NCBI GenBank assembly: GCA_958296185.1
Contig: CATQIB010000006.1
Coordinates: forward strand, 197,001-261,000
Direction of reading: 5' to 3'
From: an uncultured Mesonia sp.
GTDB taxonomy: Bacteria > Bacteroidota > Bacteroidia > Flavobacteriales > Flavobacteriaceae
Length of the DNA: 64,000 nucleotides
Shown here: piece by piece, positions 18,294 through 29,900 of the stretch
Layout: every line of letters begins with the position of its first letter
Numbering within the stretch: the first letter of the stretch is position 1
Position numbers and translations under genes: made by a program
The notes under the pieces: model-generated
What the model was told of the DNA's origin: nothing
The model's input: only the letters and a program-made list of their open reading frames with translations
Database searches by the model: none

Positions 18294-19133
18294 CTAATTT
18301 GCATTTAAAAATTTTATTATTTCCGTGTTCACTTCGGGGCTGTATAATGAATGACCTAATCCTTCTGTTTCAATCAAAAACGAATTTTGCCAAGCATTAT
18401 GTATACTTCTCGATGCATAAACGGGCGCAATTTTATCATACTTATCGTGAATTATTAAACCAGGTACCTTTAGACTCTTAGCAAATTTTGCAATAGAAAA
18501 ATCATTGTATTTATAGCCGAGATTTTTAAAAAAATAATTTTCTAAATCCTGAATTAATGCAGGCCTAAGTTTTAAAATAGCTTGGTAATCGCTTATTATT
18601 TTTTGCAATTCTGATGGAGGGCCAAGTAAAACCAATTTTTCAATTGGTGATTTATAGGTGTATTGTTCGTAAACGCTAGCCATAGCGCCCATGCTGTGCC
18701 CAATAACATAGGCGGGATTTATTTTTTGTAGCGATTGATGAATTACTTGAGCATATAGAGGCACGTGTATGATTTTTCCCTTTGAATTGCCGTGTGCTGG
18801 AGCATCTAACGCATAAACATCAAATGATTGCTCTTGGAGTTCTTCAATAAGTTTTTTCCACCGGTGTGTATTGCTTTCCCAACCATGAATTAATAAAACC
18901 TTTTTACCTTCTCCAGGCCATCTGTAGCATTGAATTGAGGTGCCTTCAACCATTATTTCTTGGGTCTTCGCCGGATTTAAAAATGTATTATGGTGAGGTT
19001 TAGCTTTTCCTAATCTTGGCGTACAAAAAAGCTTAAAGGCTTTTTTAGTGGCTTTTGCCGAATGTACTAAATGTAGCGAATTTAGTTGCGCTCCTATTAT
19101 TTTAGGTAGAAATTTTTTAATGGTCTTTTTCAT
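18294..19133 (-). CDS. alpha/beta hydrolase
   Basis: A 279-residue alpha/beta-hydrolase-fold protein. It has the oxyanion strand LLIHGWESNTHRW (~80-92), the nucleophile elbow GHSMGA with Ser147, an acid in DKYDKIAP (Asp233 probable) and His261 in GLGHSLY. No signal peptide is present; the N-terminal 30 residues are basic and amphipathic, so membrane association is possible. The substrate is unknown. It is closely spaced with rluF (2 bp) and likely co-transcribed. Confidence 0.87.
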   Translation of the reverse strand: MKKTIKKFLPKIIGAQLNSLHLVHSAKATKKAFKLFCTPRLGKAKPHHNTFLNPAKTQEIMVEGTSIQCYRWPGEGKKVLLIHGWESNTHRWKKLIEELQEQSFDVYALDAPAHGNSKGKIIHVPLYAQVIHQSLQKINPAYVIGHSMGAMASVYEQYTYKSPIEKLVLLGPPSELQKIISDYQAILKLRPALIQDLENYFFKNLGYKYNDFSIAKFAKSLKVPGLIIHDKYDKIAPVYASRSIHNAWQNSFLIETEGLGHSLYSPEVNTEIIKFLNAN

Positions 19134-19156
19134 ATTTCCGAAAAGTAAAAAATATA

Positions 19157-19771
19157 TTAATTAACCTGATGTGCTTTAACAAATTTTAAAGCAGCCTGCT
19201 CGTCTTGCCAAGAAAGCACTTTCTGGTAAGGGCCCAGTCGGTAATCTTCAAAATATCTATTTATTGTTTTGATAATGTCAAGGTGGTTGGTGGCGAGTTC
19301 TTCAAAATTTCGAAAGGGAGGCCAAAGCCCAGGAGGGTTAGATTCAATTCCCACTAATTTATAAGTGATAGAGTCTTGAGTAGCAATTTCAAGTAGTGCC
19401 AATAATTTCACATCAATGGTTTGTGCCTGTTTGGCATTAGTATTTAGCAAAAGAACTTCTAGTGGTCTTCTTGATTTGCTCAATTGAATTTGGGTAGCTG
19501 GTATGAAGCCAATACTAAAAGGCAGGGCAAGGTACTTTATGTGGCCTTGTTTTAAAAAACTGGTATCAGCAACAAATCGGTTATATTTAATTTGATAGGT
19601 GTTTTTGGTTATTGATCCTGCTGTTGTGGTTATAACCGATTGTAAATCACCATTTTTGAATGTATTTTGATCATATAAGTTGGTTAAACTAGGGGTTTGT
19701 TGTCTACAGCTAACCATGCTTATAAATCCCATAAGCAATAACCAAATCTGGTATTTACCGCTTAGTCCCAT
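19157..19771 (-). CDS. lipoprotein with degenerate inorganic-pyrophosphatase fold
   Basis: A 204-residue predicted lipoprotein (SMVSC, Cys22). By eye it is colinear with family I inorganic pyrophosphatase: PFSIGFIPATQIQL for the family's NYGYI/GFIP segment, RRPLEVLLLN for DGDPVDVLV, LLALLEIATQDSITYKLVGI for the metal-site strand, and RYFEDYR followed by VLSWQDEQAALKF for the C-terminal HFFEHYK...W..AE..A region. The aspartates that bind metal and catalyse hydrolysis (DGDPxD and the two in the DEAGEDAK loop) are replaced by Ser/Arg/Glu and Thr. The protein therefore looks like a non-enzymatic, membrane-anchored relative. Its ATG lies within the last codons of the upstream lipoprotein gene (10-bp overlap). 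Confidence 0.7.
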   Translation of the reverse strand: MGLSGKYQIWLLLMGFISMVSCRQQTPSLTNLYDQNTFKNGDLQSVITTTAGSITKNTYQIKYNRFVADTSFLKQGHIKYLALPFSIGFIPATQIQLSKSRRPLEVLLLNTNAKQAQTIDVKLLALLEIATQDSITYKLVGIESNPPGLWPPFRNFEELATNHLDIIKTINRYFEDYRLGPYQKVLSWQDEQAALKFVKAHQVN

Positions 19772-20313
19772 CCTAAATAAAGGTGTTTGATTGTTGCTTG
19801 ATCTTGAATTTGACTGGGTGCAATGGGTAAATTGGTATTGAATTTGGCATCTCCGCTTACAAATTCTTTATCGATGCTTAAGTATAGATTCTGCTCGTTT
19901 AGAAAAATTACCGCTGTACGTAGCGTATTTTCAATTCGGGAAATTTTATAATGTTCTTGAATATCTTTGAAAGTAGAATTTGTTGAGAGCCCTTTTGAGG
20001 TTTGAAATAAAGAGTCTTTGATTTGAATATTGGCTATAGTGCTTGTAGAATCAAACCCCTTTTTTGGTATTAAAATTAGACGTTCCCGACCTTCTTTTGA
20101 GTAGACAATAAATTCATCTTGGCTGCTAAACCTACTATTAACACTCCGCTTCACAACCGAATCATTCTTAAATATAGCGTCTAAAGAATAGATAGGCGTA
20201 TCCTTTTGTAAAGAGCCAATTTGGTTAGGCTGAATCAATAAGGATTGGTCGGTTTTTGAAGGTTGACAGGCATTTAAAACAAGGATAATTAATAGGGCGC
20301 TTAAAAGTCTCAT
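19762..20313 (-). CDS. lipoprotein, unknown function
   Basis: A 183-residue predicted lipoprotein with lipobox LNAC (Cys16). The mature part is beta-rich and ends with IKHLYLGWD. The middle contains the helical STFKDIQEHYKISRIENTLR, followed by a strand carrying LYLSIDKEF, similar to DUF1131-like envelope lipoproteins; that resemblance is only an impression. It overlaps the following pyrophosphatase-like lipoprotein gene by 10 bp, so the two are almost certainly co-translated and may act together in the periplasm. Confidence 0.75.
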   Translation of the reverse strand: MRLLSALLIILVLNACQPSKTDQSLLIQPNQIGSLQKDTPIYSLDAIFKNDSVVKRSVNSRFSSQDEFIVYSKEGRERLILIPKKGFDSTSTIANIQIKDSLFQTSKGLSTNSTFKDIQEHYKISRIENTLRTAVIFLNEQNLYLSIDKEFVSGDAKFNTNLPIAPSQIQDQATIKHLYLGWD

Positions 20314-20414
20314 AAAGTTAAAAAATTAAGCTGCAAAATTAGTAATACTAACTTGGTTCAAGAAATTTAAGTATATAATATTTGTTAAGTCTACTTTTTA
20401 AAAAGGGTATTGTT

Positions 20415-20422
20415 TATCTTTG
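20415..20422 (+). promoter_or_regulatory. -7 promoter element for queE
   Basis: TATCTTTG matches TAnnTTTG exactly and lies only 6 nt before the ATG at 20429. The transcript would be leaderless or nearly so. The element covers the alternative TTG start at 20420 and so rules it out. Confidence 0.6.
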
Positions 20423-20428
20423 CGGCCT

Positions 20429-21061
20429 ATGACAAATAAAGAACAGGAAAAACTGGTAAGTACGGGCGAAATGTTACCCTTGATGGAAGAATTCTACACC
20501 ATACAAGGAGAGGGTTTTTATAAGGGAACAGCCGCTTATTTTATAAGAATTGGAGGCTGTGATGTAGGCTGTCATTGGTGTGATGTTAAAGAAAGCTGGG
20601 ACGCAGAAAAGCATCCGCCAAGTTTAACCACAACCATCGTAAAGAAAGCTTTAGATAATAGCAAAACAGTGGTAGTTACAGGGGGAGAGCCTTTAATGTG
20701 GAACATGAACCCTATCACTAAAGCCATAAAACAGGGGGGTGGCAATACCCATATCGAAACTTCTGGCGCCTATGAAGTTACTGGAGTTTGGGATTGGTTT
20801 TGCCTATCGCCAAAGAAAAATAAATTACCAACTTTAGAAGCTTATAAACGCGCAAATGAGCTTAAGGTAATTGTTTACAATAAACACGATTTTAAATTCG
20901 CAGAAGAACAAGCTGCTCAAGTAGGCGAGGATTGTATTTTGTATTTGCAGCCAGAATGGAGCGTTAGAGATAAGATGATTCCGTTTATGGTTGATTATGT
21001 AATGCAAAATCCTAAATGGAAAATCTCATTGCAAACCCATAAATATCTTAATATACCTTAA
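20429..21061 (+). CDS. queE: 7-carboxy-7-deazaguanine synthase (radical SAM)
   Basis: QueE makes 7-carboxy-7-deazaguanine from 6-carboxytetrahydropterin in the queuosine pathway. The 210-residue protein has the radical-SAM cluster motif Cys44-x3-Cys48-x2-Cys51 (GGCDVGCHWC), preceded by FYTIQGEGFYKG, the QueE signature. Further on are VVVTGGEPLMW and the HIETSGAYE strand. The ATG at 20429 was chosen because the promoter -7 element overlaps the upstream TTG. GTP cyclohydrolase (folE), which supplies the pathway's precursor, lies 12 kb away in this window. It converges with the DUF2911 gene and overlaps it by 4 bp. Confidence 0.95.
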   Translation: MTNKEQEKLVSTGEMLPLMEEFYTIQGEGFYKGTAAYFIRIGGCDVGCHWCDVKESWDAEKHPPSLTTTIVKKALDNSKTVVVTGGEPLMWNMNPITKAIKQGGGNTHIETSGAYEVTGVWDWFCLSPKKNKLPTLEAYKRANELKVIVYNKHDFKFAEEQAAQVGEDCILYLQPEWSVRDKMIPFMVDYVMQNPKWKISLQTHKYLNIP

Positions 21062-21594
21062 TCTGAAGTTTTTTTAAAAGGAATCTTTATAAAAGTATCG
21101 TCCCAGCCTATAAATAAATTGATGCCGTTTTGGGCCGGCTGAAAGGCTATAGAGAAAACTTCGATTATACTAGCCGCTCTTTGCGCAGGAACCTTTACTC
21201 TAAGAGCATCAAGCTTTTCGTTATAATTAAAGGCACCCCAAGCATTTTGAGCTTTGTTAAAAATAACTGTCCAAATTTTTTCGTCAGGAATGGTGTAAAG
21301 ACTATACGTGCCCGGGTCTAGACAAATACCGTTAATATACAACTCTTCATAAAGAGTAATCTCTGTAGACTCATTGGCACCTGTGCGCCAAACTTGATTA
21401 AACGGAACCAGCGCGCCAAAAATTTCTCTATCCTTTTTACGAGGTCGACTGTAAATAATTCGAGCCAACGGCGAGTTATCTATATTTCGAATAACGCTTA
21501 CATCCATAGGGCTTTCATCTAAATCTTTGAAGTCTTGTGCCCAACCCGTTTGGTAGGTGCTTAAGAATAAGAAAAAGATGATGAGGTAACGCAT
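21058..21594 (-). CDS. secreted DUF2911 protein
   Basis: A 178-residue protein with a signal peptide (residues 1-19, ending QTGWAQ) and a single DUF2911 domain. The typical segments are SPLARIIYSRPRKKDREIFG, VWRTGANESTEITL, LDPGTYSLYTIPDEKIWTVI and NLFIGWDDT. The domain is common in Bacteroidota periplasmic proteins and its function is unknown. The stop overlaps that of queE by 4 bp in convergent orientation. Confidence 0.88.
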   Translation of the reverse strand: MRYLIIFFLFLSTYQTGWAQDFKDLDESPMDVSVIRNIDNSPLARIIYSRPRKKDREIFGALVPFNQVWRTGANESTEITLYEELYINGICLDPGTYSLYTIPDEKIWTVIFNKAQNAWGAFNYNEKLDALRVKVPAQRAASIIEVFSIAFQPAQNGINLFIGWDDTFIKIPFKKTSD

Positions 21595-21705
21595 AACTAT
21601 TTTTTTGCTAAGATACTAAAATTGAAAACCAGACAAAGAGTAAAAAAATGTTAATAACTTAAAATTGAATGGAGAGTTAGGCTTTTTTTACCCACGTGCT
21701 TTTGC

Positions 21706-21713
21706 TATATTTG
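21706..21713 (+). promoter_or_regulatory. -7 promoter element for gyrB
   Basis: TATATTTG matches TAnnTTTG, 19 nt upstream of the gyrB ATG. Confidence 0.55.
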
Positions 21714-21723
21714 TTGATAATAA

Positions 21724-23670
<1,947 letters not shown>

Positions 23671-23690
23671 CATATTTTAGCTTCGTTTAA

Positions 23691-23721
23691 AAAAAACCTG
23701 CTTATTACAGCAGGTTTTTTT
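23691..23721 (+). terminator. rho-independent terminator of gyrB
   Basis: AACCTGCT (23695-23702) and AGCAGGTT (23709-23716) form an 8-bp stem followed by a T tract, 25 bp after the gyrB stop. Confidence 0.87.
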
Positions 23722-23758
23722 ATAGAAAAAAATGTACATTTAACAAAAATTAACGCTT

Positions 23759-24772
23759 TTGATTGTTAGAACCTATTCCTTATGCATTCTTTTTTTGATT
23801 AGCTGTCAAATTCAGGCGCAAGAAGATTTAAATACATTTGTCGAGCATTTAGTTAAAGATGTGAGTCAATTTGGTGAAGCTTTTGTAGATCCTGCTGCAA
23901 GTGGGCTAATGTTTAATGTGAGCAATGCTTGGTATAGTTCGGCTAAGACCAAAAAATGGGGTGAATTAGATTTTAGCCTGGCCTCTAATATAACCTTTGT
24001 AGATCGTAGCAAAAATAGTTTTACCCTCAACACAAAAGATTATTATAATTTAAGATTTAAAGATGGTAGTGACATTAAAGATGTAGCCAGCATCTTTGGT
24101 GCAAACGAGCCAGATGTAAATGTATTGATAGATTATCAAGTAGGAGATGAGCAGGAAGTTATCGAAATAAGATTGCCCCAAGGTGTAGACGAAAATTTTA
24201 GATTGGCTCCGCAGGTTTTTATGCAAGCTGATATTGGTTTGCCTTGGGCTAGCGAGCTTAAATTGAGGTATTCACCAAATATCGCTTATGGTCCAATCGA
24301 GCGTAGTATGTGGGGGCTAGGTTTGCAACACGAACTCACCCATTGGTTCAAAACCGAAAACTGGTCTTTGTCTGCCTTAATCGCTTTCAATAAATTTGAA
24401 GGCTTTTTTGACACAAAGGAGTCTGGTGAAATTCAAAATGAGAAGCAAGGAATCAATACGCAGATGGATATTGTACATGCTGCTCTCATAGTGTCAAAAG
24501 TTTTAGGAAAGTTTGATTTTTATGGAGGGGGAGGTTTTTTTACTGCGAAAGCCACTACGCATTTTAATGGTGTTTATGAAATTGATAGACAAAATGAATT
24601 ATTTCAATCCCTTGTGAAAAAGTTTTCTGTTGAAAATAAAGCAACCAATTTCAATTTTACTGCAGGTGTAAAATACAATATTAGCAGTGCCTTAAGTACA
24701 AGATTAGCTGCAAGTTTACAGCAATTCTACGCCATTCATTTAGGGGTTTCCTATAAAATATATTATAGATGA
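23759..24772 (+). CDS. DUF6588-family secreted protein (first of a tandem pair)
   Basis: A 337-residue protein with a signal peptide (SLCILFLISCQIQAQ), then a mature part rich in beta strands ending in LGVSYKIYY, as in outer-membrane or porin-like proteins. It matches the DUF6588 pattern: a short helix, FVDPAASGLMFNVSNAWYSS, FTLNTKDYYNLRF and VNVLIDYQVGDE. The only possible start in this frame is TTG at 23759, since an in-frame stop lies six codons upstream and no ATG precedes the signal peptide. The stop overlaps the next gene's ATG (ATGA). Confidence 0.78.
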   Translation: MIVRTYSLCILFLISCQIQAQEDLNTFVEHLVKDVSQFGEAFVDPAASGLMFNVSNAWYSSAKTKKWGELDFSLASNITFVDRSKNSFTLNTKDYYNLRFKDGSDIKDVASIFGANEPDVNVLIDYQVGDEQEVIEIRLPQGVDENFRLAPQVFMQADIGLPWASELKLRYSPNIAYGPIERSMWGLGLQHELTHWFKTENWSLSALIAFNKFEGFFDTKESGEIQNEKQGINTQMDIVHAALIVSKVLGKFDFYGGGGFFTAKATTHFNGVYEIDRQNELFQSLVKKFSVENKATNFNFTAGVKYNISSALSTRLAASLQQFYAIHLGVSYKIYYR

Positions 24773-25791
24773 TAAACAAGTCAATTTTTAAGACAGGAAT
24801 TCTGACGTCACTTTTATTAATTGGATTCATCGCTAAGGCGCAGACAGAGGTTCAAGATATTCTGCAAGCCGGTTTAAGTGACGCCAAAACCTACCTTGGA
24901 AAATATATAGAACCAGCAACTTCAACCCTGGGTTACTTGGTAAATACAGGCTGGTATTATCGAGGTAAAGCAAAAGATGCGGGACGTTTTGAGCTTTCGC
25001 TGATTGCTAATGCAGCTTTTTTACCAGAAGAAAAGCAAAGATTTTTATTTAGAGAATCAGATTATGAACATTTGATTTTGCCCTCTGGTCAAAAACAAGA
25101 TTATGTGCCAACTTTAATGGGCTCTAAAGAAAGTGTAAATGTTTTGGTGCGATTTGAGGATGAAAACGGAGATACGCAAAGTTTTTCATTAATGTTGCCT
25201 GGTGGCTTACTAGATGAAAAACTTAACACTGTGCCTTCGGCATTTCTACAAGGATCGGTTGGTTTAGGATGGGGCCTTGAACTTAAGGCTCGAGTGATAC
25301 CTAAAATTAATTATGACGATGTAGAAACTGGACTTTATGGGGCTGGACTGCAATATGAAATCTCAGGGTTGTTTAGCAAAAAAGATGATGCTAATATTGC
25401 TGTTTCATTGTTAGCTGGTTACACCAGGCTTGAGGCTAGTTATGCCTTAGAATCTGCACAGGTTTCATCCGCGAAAGCGAACTTAGAATCAAATGTTTCG
25501 GCCTGGCAATTTGCTTTAGTAGGTTCTACCAATTTTAAAACTTTGAATTTTTATGGGGGCCTAAACTATAATCTGCAAAATAGAGAGACTGGTTTAATGG
25601 GGCGTTATACTATAAGTGAGGGGGAGTTGGCAGGACAAACCATTACCAATCCGTTTACAATAGTTCAAGATGATGCTGTGGTCTCAGGAACCTTGGGTTT
25701 GAATCTGCGGCTTGGTTTTTTTGACCTGAACGCAGCCTATAATTTTCAAGAGATAAATACCCTAAATGTGGGATTAAATTTTGGTATTTAA
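24769..25791 (+). CDS. DUF6588-family secreted protein (second of a tandem pair)
   Basis: A 340-residue paralogue of the preceding protein. The signal peptide ends LIGFIAKAQ. Matching segments are YIEPATSTLGYLVNTGWYY, LFRESDYEHLIL, VNVLVRFEDENGD and a barrel-like end LNVGLNFGI. ATGA overlap with the upstream gene indicates one transcript with coupled translation. The two proteins line up over their whole length but have diverged strongly, so they probably have separate roles at the outer membrane. The function is unknown. Confidence 0.8.
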   Translation: MINKSIFKTGILTSLLLIGFIAKAQTEVQDILQAGLSDAKTYLGKYIEPATSTLGYLVNTGWYYRGKAKDAGRFELSLIANAAFLPEEKQRFLFRESDYEHLILPSGQKQDYVPTLMGSKESVNVLVRFEDENGDTQSFSLMLPGGLLDEKLNTVPSAFLQGSVGLGWGLELKARVIPKINYDDVETGLYGAGLQYEISGLFSKKDDANIAVSLLAGYTRLEASYALESAQVSSAKANLESNVSAWQFALVGSTNFKTLNFYGGLNYNLQNRETGLMGRYTISEGELAGQTITNPFTIVQDDAVVSGTLGLNLRLGFFDLNAAYNFQEINTLNVGLNFGI

Positions 25792-25872
25792 AGTCTGCAT
25801 TTAGCTATAAAATAAATGCTTTTTGTATTTTAGCATCTCAAAATCATTCAATTAATTAAAATATATAAAACT

Positions 25873-26799
25873 ATGAAAGTTACTGTTGTAGGTGCAGGAG
25901 CAGTTGGTGCTAGTTGTGCAGAGTATATCGCTATTAAGAATTTTGCTTCAGAAGTGGTATTGTTAGACATTAAAGAAGATTACGCAGAAGGGAAAGCGAT
26001 GGATTTGATGCAAACCGCCTCGTTAAACGGATTTGACACCAAGATAACTGGAAGCACAAACGATTATGCTAAGACGGCAGGCAGTGATATTGCTGTAATT
26101 ACAAGTGGAATTCCACGTAAACCAGGAATGACAAGAGAAGAACTTATTGGTATTAATGCGGGAATTGTAAAAGAGGTTTCTAGCAACATTATTAAGCATT
26201 CTCCAGATGTTATAATCATTGTAGTAAGTAACCCAATGGATACAATGACCTATTTAGTGCATAAAACTACCAATTTACCTAAGAATAGAATCATTGGTAT
26301 GGGAGGGGCTTTAGATAGTGCACGATTTAAATATAGATTAGCAGAGGCTTTAGAGGCTCCAATTTCTGATGTAGACGGTATGGTGATTGGAGGGCACAGC
26401 GATAAAGGAATGGTTCCCTTAACGCGTTTGGCAACTCGCAATAGTGTGCTGGTTTCAGAATTTATTTCTGACGAGCGTTTAAATCAAGTGGCTGCAGATA
26501 CTAAAGTAGGCGGAGCAACCTTGACCAAGATGTTAGGGACTAGTGCTTGGTATGCGCCAGGAGCCGCGGTTTCTGGTTTAGTACAGGCAATCGCGTGTGA
26601 CCAGAAAAAAATGTTTCCTTGTTCTACGCTTTTAGAGGGTGAGTACGGATTAAACGATCTTTGTATTGGAACCCCTGTAATTTTAGGTAGAAATGGAATT
26701 GAAAAGATTGTTGAAATCGAACTAGATGAAAACGAAAAGAATCAACTTCACGAAAGTGCTGAGGGTGTTAAAAAAACAAACGGTTTATTAGATTTGTAA
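25873..26799 (+). CDS. mdh: malate dehydrogenase
   Basis: NAD-dependent malate dehydrogenase of the lactate-dehydrogenase-like type, oxidising malate to oxaloacetate in the TCA cycle. The 308 residues include the Rossmann motif VGAGAVGASCAEYIA, the substrate-loop arginines in SGIPRKPGMTREEL (the MDH pattern), VVSNPMDTMTYL and the catalytic His in VIGGHSDKGMVPLTR. No terminator with a T tract follows; instead a long hairpin lies about 20 bp downstream. Confidence 0.97.
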   Translation: MKVTVVGAGAVGASCAEYIAIKNFASEVVLLDIKEDYAEGKAMDLMQTASLNGFDTKITGSTNDYAKTAGSDIAVITSGIPRKPGMTREELIGINAGIVKEVSSNIIKHSPDVIIIVVSNPMDTMTYLVHKTTNLPKNRIIGMGGALDSARFKYRLAEALEAPISDVDGMVIGGHSDKGMVPLTRLATRNSVLVSEFISDERLNQVAADTKVGGATLTKMLGTSAWYAPGAAVSGLVQAIACDQKKMFPCSTLLEGEYGLNDLCIGTPVILGRNGIEKIVEIELDENEKNQLHESAEGVKKTNGLLDL

Positions 26800-26817
26800 A
26801 CCACAATATATCAAGAT

Positions 26818-26880
26818 AGGCTGTTTAAAAAAAAATATTTTGTCTTCTAGCAAGATGATATTAAGTTTTTTAGACAGCCT
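26818..26880 (+). repeat. long imperfect hairpin between mdh and secDF
   Basis: A 15-bp stem, 26818-26832 against 26866-26880, with one G-U pair. The outer arms are AGGCTGTTTAAAAAA and TTTTTTAGACAGCCT, and the loop is 33 nt. There is no T tract after the stem, so it is not a standard intrinsic terminator. It may still end mdh transcription, protect the mRNA 3' end, or be a stray inverted repeat. Confidence 0.6.
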
Positions 26881-26909
26881 TATTTGTGAAATTTATCTTT
26901 ATAAAAATA

Positions 26910-26940
26910 TTGGCAATTCTTTTTCGAAAGCCTATATTTG
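26910..26940 (+). promoter_or_regulatory. promoter of secDF
   Basis: TATATTTG (26933-26940) matches the -7 consensus exactly. TTGG (26910-26913) is a near match to the -33 TTTG, with 19 nt between them. The secDF ATG follows 41 nt after the -7 element. Confidence 0.6.
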
Positions 26941-26981
26941 TCCGTTTTATAAAAATAAACTATTAATTAACTTAAAGAATA

Positions 26982-29900
26982 ATGCAGAATAAGGGAATAA
27001 TCAAGCTATTCGCAATTCTATTCGGTTTGGTAAGTATTTACCAATTATCGTTTACATTTATCGCAAACAGTGTCGAGGAAGACGCAGAGGCATATGCGAA
27101 GCAAAAAATAAGCACTGAGGTTCAAAATTACTCAAGTTTAAGAGAAATTGAAGAAGGTAGATATCTAGATTCTGTAGGGAATCAAGAGATATTTGCTGGT
27201 ATAACCTACAATACCTCAAAAGACAAAGAATTAAATAAGGGGTTAGATCTTAAAGGAGGTATAAATGTTATTTTACAGATTTCTGTAAAAGACATTTTAA
27301 GAGAATTGGCGAACAATTCTAAAGATCCTGCCTTTAATAAAGCTTTAGCTAGAGCCGATGAGTTGCAAAAAGAATCGCAAGATGATTATGTAAACTTATT
27401 TTTTGAAGCATTTGAAGAGACGCCTGATGCCAAAATGGCCTCACCTGATGTTTTTGCCAATAAAAATTTGAGCGACGATATCAATTTTGAGATGAGTAAT
27501 GCTCAAGTAAAACCAATCATTAGAAAACGTATAGATGAAAGTATAACTTCGGCATTTGAAGTACTTAGAAAGCGTATTGATAAGTTTGGTGTTACCCAAC
27601 CAAATATTCAACGTTTGGGTAATTCTGGAAGAATCTTGGTAGAGCTTCCGGGAGCAAAAGATATAGATCGAGTTAAAAAATTACTTCAAAGTACAGCTCA
27701 GTTAGAATTTTGGCATGTATTCAAAGGGCAGGAATTAGCCCCCTTCTTGGCGCAAGCAAACGCTAAGTTGAAGGAAATGCAAGCATCAAAAACAGAAGAA
27801 GTAGCAAATGATAAGCCACAAGATTCTACAAGTACAGATCAAGATATTGATGATCTTATCGCAGATGCGGAAACTGATGATGCTGCTGATATCGCTAAAA
27901 ATAATCCTTTGTTTAGTAAATTACAGCCTGTTGCTGGTCAAGGGCCAGTTTTAGGAACTGCAAATATTAAAGATACGGCTGCGGTTGGCGCTTACCTAAG
28001 AATGCCACAAATTCGCAATTTGCTTCCCGCTAATCAGCGTTATGCAAAATTTGTTTGGGGAAAACCAGTAAACGGCAGCGAATTTATTGACTTATATGCT
28101 CTAAAGGCGAATAAAACCAATACACCAGACCTTAGTGGTGGAGTAATTACTAACGCTACCCAAACGTATGATCAATTGGGGAGAATAGCGGTTTCTATGG
28201 AGATGAACGGGAAAGGAGCAAAAACCTGGGAAGAAATGACTACGGTAGCCTTCAACAACCAATCTCAAATTGCTATTGTTTTAGATGATATTGTATATTC
28301 TGCACCAGGAATTTCGAGTGGTCCAATCTCAGGGGGTCGTAGTGAAATAACAGGTAGTTTTACGATTACTGAGGGGCAAGATTTGGCCAATGTTTTGCGT
28401 GCGGGTAAACTTCCAGCTTCAGCAGATATCGTGCAAAGTGAGGTGGTAGGACCTTCTTTAGGTCAAGAAGCAATAGATAGTGGTATTCTTTCTTTTGCTA
28501 TAGCACTAGCTTTTGTCCTACTTTGGATGGTGTTTTATTACGGGAAAGCAGGTCTTTTTGCAGATGTTGCCTTAGCCGTTAATATCTTATTTATCTTTGG
28601 TATTTTGGCAGGATTAGGCGCTGTACTTACACTTCCAGGTATTGCTGGTATTGTTCTGACCATTGGTATGTCTGTAGATGCCAACGTACTTATTTTTGAA
28701 CGTATTCGAGAAGAACTTGCCAAAGGTAAAGCGCAAGTGGACGCGATTAAAGACGGATTTAGCAATGCTTTATCCTCTATTTTAGACGCCAATATTACAA
28801 CTGGTCTTACCGGAATTATTCTATTGGTTTTTGGAACTGGACCTATTAAAGGTTTCGCTACAACCTTGTTAATTGGTATTTGTACATCTTTATTTACGGC
28901 TATTTTTATTACTCGTTTGTTTATTGGCGGTTACGGTAAAAACGGTAAATCATTAGATTTTGCTACTGCAGCAACTAAAAATCTGTTTAAAAATGTAAAT
29001 ATCAAGTTCATTGTAAAACGTAAGATTTCTTATGTTGTTTCAGGGATTTTAGTTGTAGCCAGTGTGGCAGCCTTATTTACTACTGGGCTTAATCAAGGGG
29101 TAGATTTTGTGGGAGGAAGAACCTATACCGTTCGTTTTGATAAATCAGTTACTGCTTCAGAAATTGAGACCAAATTGGTAGATGTTTTTGGTAGTGCAGA
29201 AGCTAAAACTTTTGGAGCCGATAATCAGTTAAAAATTACCACGAAATATAAGGTAGAAGAAGAAGGTACAGAAGTAGATAATGAAATAAGCAATATGCTG
29301 TTTGATGCGCTTAAAGCGGATTTACCGGAAGGATTAACTTACGAAGAATTTAACCTTTCAAGTGGAGAAGGTCACCAAGTTGGAGTGATGTCTTCTATGA
29401 AAGTAGGGCCTACCATAGCAGATGATATTAAAAAAGCTTCTGTTTGGGCCGTGTTAGGTTCATTAATCGTTGTATTCTTATATATTTTATTCAGATTTAG
29501 AAAGTGGCAATTTAGTTTAGGAGCGGTAGCTGCGGTATTCCACGATGTTGTTATAATTTTAGGAATATTTTCAATTGCAAAAGGTTTTATGCCTTTTAGC
29601 ATGGAAATAGATCAAGCCTTTATTGCGGCTATTTTAACGGTTGTTGGATATTCATTAAATGATACGGTGGTAGTATTCGATCGTATTAGAGAGTATTTTA
29701 ATGAGCACACCACTTGGCCTTTTAAGAAAACTATTAATGCTGCTTTGAATAGTACCATTAGTAGAACAGTGAATACATCGTTAACAACGCTTATTGTTTT
29801 ATTAGCAATTTTCATCTTTGGTGGAGAAAGCATTCGAGGATTCATGTTTGCATTAATTATTGGTGTGTTAGTAGGTACTTACTCATCTTTGTTTATCGCA

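Noticed and set aside
20381-20384. TTTG as the -33 element for queE
   Set aside because: It lies 30 nt from the -7 element, outside the usual 19-21 nt, so only the -7 element was annotated.
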